Source of the DNA: a bacterium UBA1790
GTDB taxonomy: Bacteria; Bacteroidota; Bacteroidia; Bacteroidales; Muribaculaceae
DNA length: 8,147 nucleotides
NCBI GenBank assembly: GCA_002314465.1
Contig: DCGA01000054.1
Span: forward strand, 191 to 8,337
Direction of reading: 5' to 3'
Shown: in pieces, positions 5,862 through 8,147 of the stretch
Numbering within the stretch: the first letter of the stretch is position 1
Layout of the letters: every line of letters begins with the position of its first letter
Position numbers and translations under genes: made by a program
Notes under the pieces: model-generated
What the model was told of the DNA's origin: nothing
The model's input: only the letters and a program-made list of their open reading frames with translations
The model's database searches: none

Positions 5862-6422
5862 TTAATTATTTTCCTTTAATTTCTTGAGCGCTGCCCAACG
5901 CGGGTCAACGCATTCCTCATCGCCTGCGTCCTCGTCTTCGGGTTCGACATCGGGCAGTTCGTCGTTCAGGCCCTCAGCTGCATGGTCAGTGAGTAACGCC
6001 GTCATCTGCTCGTTGCACTCCCCGTCGTTGTGAACGTGGGTCATGGGGATGGTTAATAGCACGGTGTCGCGCACTAAAGGTGCCACATCGAGCTCTCGCC
6101 AGCTCTCGGGAATCAACAACAATTCGTCGCGACTGTCGTCATATTCGTTTCCGTCGAGCTTAACGCCAATCTCATAGACGGTATCTACATCATGCTCCAG
6201 ATCGTCAAGGCATCTGTCACAGCCGATAACCAGGGTGCCTGTGCATTCAATCGAGAGCTGGAAGTAGTCATCGCTCTTTCGCGAAACTGTAATTACAGCA
6301 GTCACATCACTGCGACGCACTTCGGTTTGCTCTATATCGTTGAAGAAACCGGCATCCAGACTGTACTTAAGTGTCTCAGTTCCAAACGCCATGCTCCCCA
6401 ATTTCAACTTGAATGAAGCCAC
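5862..6422 (-). CDS. DUF177 / YceD-family protein (GTG start)
   Basis: Member of the YceD/DUF177 family, encoded next to rpmF in most bacteria and linked to 23S rRNA accumulation in E. coli and plants; the molecular activity is not settled. With the GTG at 6422 as start the protein has 186 residues: MASFKLKLGSMAFGTETLKY at the N-terminus, the conserved Cys68-x2-Cys71 (GCDRC), the LDVAPLVRDTVLLTIPM core at 111-127, an acidic stretch at 155-172 and the family ending DPRWAALKKLK. The start is chosen because the strong -7 box (6460-6453) lies inside the longer reading frame that begins at 6467, so that ATG would not be on the transcript. AGGA stands 6 bases before the GTG, and the (S)FKLKL opening fits the family. 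The ATG at 6392 is a less likely alternative. First gene of the cluster. Confidence 0.92.
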   Translation of the reverse strand: MASFKLKLGSMAFGTETLKYSLDAGFFNDIEQTEVRRSDVTAVITVSRKSDDYFQLSIECTGTLVIGCDRCLDDLEHDVDTVYEIGVKLDGNEYDDSRDELLLIPESWRELDVAPLVRDTVLLTIPMTHVHNDGECNEQMTALLTDHAAEGLNDELPDVEPEDEDAGDEECVDPRWAALKKLKENN

Positions 6423-6452
6423 TTTTTTCCTGAAATTTGCGTTAAATCGGTG

Positions 6453-6484
6453 CAAAGTTATAAACATTCTCGCTAATAATCAAC
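6453..6484 (-). promoter_or_regulatory. Promoter of the DUF177-rpmF-fabH cluster
   Basis: The minus strand has TAACTTTG (6460-6453), a full match to the Bacteroidota -7 consensus. GTTG (6484-6481) stands 20 bases upstream as the -33 element. Transcription would begin about 25 bases before the GTG start of DUF177. It is divergent from the tRNA promoter at 6554-6584, with an AT-rich spacer between them. Confidence 0.65.
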
Positions 6485-6553
6485 GATTTTCGCATCATTT
6501 TTCAAAAAAAGCCCAATTTTTCACTCTTTTTTTTAAAATTTTGGTGCTTAAGT

Positions 6554-6584
6554 ATTGGGGATTGGCGTTTATTTTGTAACTTTG
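6554..6584 (+). promoter_or_regulatory. Promoter of tRNA-Pro
   Basis: ATTG (6554-6557) and TAACTTTG (6577-6584) are 19 bases apart, an ideal -33/-7 pair for the Bacteroidota primary sigma factor. The predicted start is near 6591, leaving a leader of about 10 bases before the mature tRNA. Confidence 0.7.
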
Positions 6585-6601
6585 CACCGCTTTTAAAGAC
6601 T

Positions 6602-6675
6602 CGGGGTGTAGCACAGTTGGTTAGCGCGCCACGTTCGGGACGTGGAGGTCGGAAGTTCGAGTCCTCTCACCCCGA
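6602..6675 (+). tRNA. tRNA-Pro, anticodon CGG
   Basis: A 74-base cloverleaf. The acceptor CGGGGTG/CACCCCG (6602-6608 with 6668-6674) is perfect and begins with C1, as in bacterial proline tRNAs; the discriminator is A6675. The anticodon stem CCACG/CGTGG is perfect around loop TTCGGGA, giving anticodon CGG (6636-6638) and G37, so it reads CCG. The T loop is TTCGAGT. CCA is not encoded (CTC follows), so it must be added by the CCA enzyme. Oddly, both the D stem (A6613 with C6625) and the T stem (A6654 with C6664) contain one A-C mismatch. The gene has its own promoter and terminator and is a single-gene unit. Confidence 0.95.
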
Positions 6676-6688
6676 CTCTTACAACACA

Positions 6689-6718
6689 GGTTCATTGCAA
6701 CAGCAGTGAGCCTTTTTT
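6689..6718 (+). terminator. Intrinsic terminator of tRNA-Pro
   Basis: GGTTCATTGC (6689-6698) pairs along all ten bases with GCAGTGAGCC (6703-6712), using two G-U pairs, around an AACA loop, and is followed by six T (6713-6718). It ends the tRNA transcript 13 bases past the mature 3' end and insulates it from the lipoprotein-lysS promoter. Confidence 0.8.
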
Positions 6719-6800
6719 GTTTTCGTGCCCATTGCGGTGTAGTTATTCCCCGTTAAGATGTACTTTTAGGGAATTAATGGCTAAACCGCGGCAAAAATTC

Positions 6801-6830
6801 TTCGTTATTCGTCAAAAAGTTGTAACTTTG
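6801..6830 (+). promoter_or_regulatory. Promoter of the lipoprotein-lysS unit
   Basis: TAACTTTG (6823-6830) is a full match to the -7 consensus. The -33 region at 6801-6804 reads TTCG, a weak match, 18 bases upstream. The transcript would start near 6837, giving a leader of about 25 AT-rich bases before the ATG at 6862. The preceding stretch (6719-6800) shows nothing beyond a loose ATTCCC/GGGAAT inverted repeat (6745-6750 with 6769-6774). Confidence 0.6.
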
Positions 6831-6861
6831 CAAGTTGGAAACATTATTAATAATAACATAT

Positions 6862-7326
6862 ATGAAAAAGTATTTATTGACAGTGCTGGTAATGGCTGCC
6901 CTGGTGGCATGCAACGAGAAGCCCCAGAAGGTGGTTGACGGCACTATCGAGGATAGCGCAGTAGAGAACGTAACAGTCCAGGACTCGGCGGTTGTTGAGG
7001 ACGTTGATGCCAATGATATCAACGCGGCAAAGAATGCTGAAGAAGCGATGAAGAGCATGAAAGAGGCAGCCGAGAAGTGTTCGTATGTCCCCACCGGTGA
7101 CATCGAAAAGGACGCAGAGGCTCTCGTTGAGAAGCAGCTTGCGCTTGCCCTGAAGGATGCCAACGGCGATGATGCCGCTGCCGAGAAGCAGGAAGTATCG
7201 GGCATGCTCATCAAGTTGGGCGACTTCTACAGCAAACTGGGTAAGCAGGACGAGTTTCAGAAGGTGCTGGGCGAGAAGATGCGCGTGGGCATCAAGAAAC
7301 TCAAGATGGAACAGTTAGGCTCATAA
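6862..7326 (+). CDS. Small predicted lipoprotein, function unknown
   Basis: A 154-residue protein I do not recognise. It opens with a lipoprotein signal peptide: MKKY, a hydrophobic core (LLTVLVMAA) and lipobox LVAC with Cys17 as the lipidation site, so the mature part should be membrane-anchored and face the periplasm. The residues after Cys17 are NEKPQ, not a clear surface-export signal. The mature protein is acidic up to about residue 55 (many D, E, V), then likely helical and charged, with alanine-, lysine- and glutamate-rich stretches (about 55-115), and ends in a basic segment (GIKKLKMEQLGS). No catalytic motif is visible. The ATG at 6862 is preferred over an in-frame TTG at 6835 because it places the signal peptide at the N-terminus and lies downstream of the promoter. 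lysS follows after 48 bases without an intervening terminator, so the two are probably co-transcribed. Confidence 0.85.
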   Translation: MKKYLLTVLVMAALVACNEKPQKVVDGTIEDSAVENVTVQDSAVVEDVDANDINAAKNAEEAMKSMKEAAEKCSYVPTGDIEKDAEALVEKQLALALKDANGDDAAAEKQEVSGMLIKLGDFYSKLGKQDEFQKVLGEKMRVGIKKLKMEQLGS

Positions 7327-7374
7327 CACATCCCAAAACATCACGAATTATAATTACATTACAACATACAAAGA

Positions 7375-8147
7375 ATGAATATTTTAGAACTTAGCGAACA
7401 AGAGATAGTACGCCGCAATAGTCTTAACCAGTTGCGCGAACTTGGCATTAATCCCGATCCCGCCGATGAGTATATCGTTGACGCTTACAGCGACGACATC
7501 CGCGCCCGCTTCAGCGACGACGAGAGCGAGCCCCGCCCCGTGAGCATTGCCGGCCGCATTATGAGCCGCCGCATCATGGGTAAGGCGTCGTTCATCGAGT
7601 TGCAGGACTCACACGGCCGCATCCAGGTATACATCAGCCGTGACGACCTGTGTCCCGACGAGAACAAGGACCTGTATAACGTGGTGTTCAAGAAACTGCT
7701 CGACATGGGCGACTTCGTGGGCATCAAGGGATTCGTGTTCCGCACCCAGACCGGCGAAATCAGCGTCCACGCACAGCAGCTCACCCTGCTGAGCAAGTCG
7801 CTCAAGCCCCTCCCCGTGGTAAAGGTTAAGGACGGCGTTACCTATGACGCATTTGATGACCCCGAGTTGCGTTACCGTCAGCGTTACGTTGACCTTATCG
7901 TAACCGCAGGTGTAAAAGATACATTCCTCAAGCGTGCCACAGTGCTTCGCACGCTGCGCAGCGTTCTCGACGAGGCTGGTTATACCGAGGTAGAGACACC
8001 CACCCTGCAGGCAATCGCCGGTGGTGCAAGTGCCCGCCCCTTCATGACCCATTTCAACGCGCTCAACATAGGCATGTACATGCGTATCGCTACCGAGCTC
8101 TACCTCAAGCGCCTCATCGTGGGTGGTTTTGAGGGTGTATATGAGAT
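7375..8147 (+). CDS. lysS: Lysyl-tRNA synthetase class II, 3' part beyond window
   Basis: Charges tRNA-Lys with lysine using ATP in the cytoplasm. The first 257 residues are present, open to the right edge. Order of parts: an N-terminal helix with the typical opening [19 protein letters not shown]; an OB-fold anticodon-binding domain at about 56-140 ([19 protein letters not shown]); the linker signature [14 protein letters not shown] at 162-175; class II motif 1 around 188-211 ([14 protein letters not shown]); GGASARPF at 216-223; and the beginning of motif 2, [22 protein letters not shown] at 236-257. GFEGVYE, with G where many bacteria have R, is as I remember it in Bacteroidota. A family of about 500 or more residues implies roughly half is missing. 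The start ATG at 7375 is the first in frame after the lipoprotein gene; no Shine-Dalgarno sequence is visible. Confidence 0.96.
   Translation, partial: MNILELSEQEIVRRNSLNQLRELGINPDPADEYIVDAYSDDIRARFSDDESEPRPVSIAGRIMSRRIMGKASFIELQDSHGRIQVYISRDDLCPDENKDLYNVVFKKLLDMGDFVGIKGFVFRTQTGEISVHAQQLTLLSKSLKPLPVVKVKDGVTYDAFDDPELRYRQRYVDLIVTAGVKDTFLKRATVLRTLRSVLDEAGYTEVETPTLQAIAGGASARPFMTHFNALNIGMYMRIATELYLKRLIVGGFEGVYE

Noticed and set aside
6642..6938. 98-codon plus-strand frame spanning the tRNA end, terminator and lipoprotein start
   Set aside because: It crosses a tRNA gene, an intrinsic terminator and a promoter and is out of frame with the lipoprotein gene.
7609..8052. 147-codon minus-strand frame over lysS
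   Set aside because: Antisense shadow of lysS, whose OB-fold and class II motifs are clear on the plus strand.

Overview
The window is ordinary chromosomal DNA of a member of the Bacteroidota, most likely Bacteroidales (Muribaculaceae or Prevotellaceae-like; family level is inference). The evidence is near-perfect TAnnTTTG -7 promoter elements (TAACTTTG occurs three times in front of genes), start codons without Shine-Dalgarno sequences, a tRNA gene without encoded CCA, a long Bacteroidota-type signal peptidase I, and the gene order DUF177-rpmF-fabH-era-der, which I recall as typical of this phylum.

Layout. Positions 1-1279 (minus) hold lepB, cut by the left edge before its stop. Positions 1280-2103 hold no gene: a candidate lepB promoter, then about 500 bases of dispersed-repeat modules (a structured GATGGAG/CTCCATC element, 10-bp-phased AT repeats, a three-hairpin REP-like unit enclosed by 24-nt imperfect inverted repeats), then the intrinsic terminator of the der cluster. 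Positions 2104-6422 (minus) hold, in transcription order, DUF177/YceD (GTG start), rpmF (L32), fabH, era and der. Positions 6554-6718 (plus) hold a complete tRNA-Pro(CGG) unit with promoter, gene and terminator. From 6801 (plus) a promoter drives a small predicted lipoprotein gene followed by lysS, which runs off the right edge.

Functionally, the minus cluster joins ribosome supply and assembly (L32, Era on the 30S, Der on the 50S, DUF177 linked to rRNA/L32) to fatty-acid initiation (FabH). The plus side is translation supply (tRNA-Pro, lysyl-tRNA synthetase). Two hairpins inside the minus cluster, one between rpmF and fabH and one resembling a terminator between fabH and era, suggest it is expressed as sub-modules rather than as one uniform operon.

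I found no defence system, CRISPR array, transposase or other clearly new system. The items most worth a second look are the repeat mosaic at 1441-2000, the two intra-cluster hairpins, and a tRNA-Pro gene with A-C mismatches in both the D and T stems.
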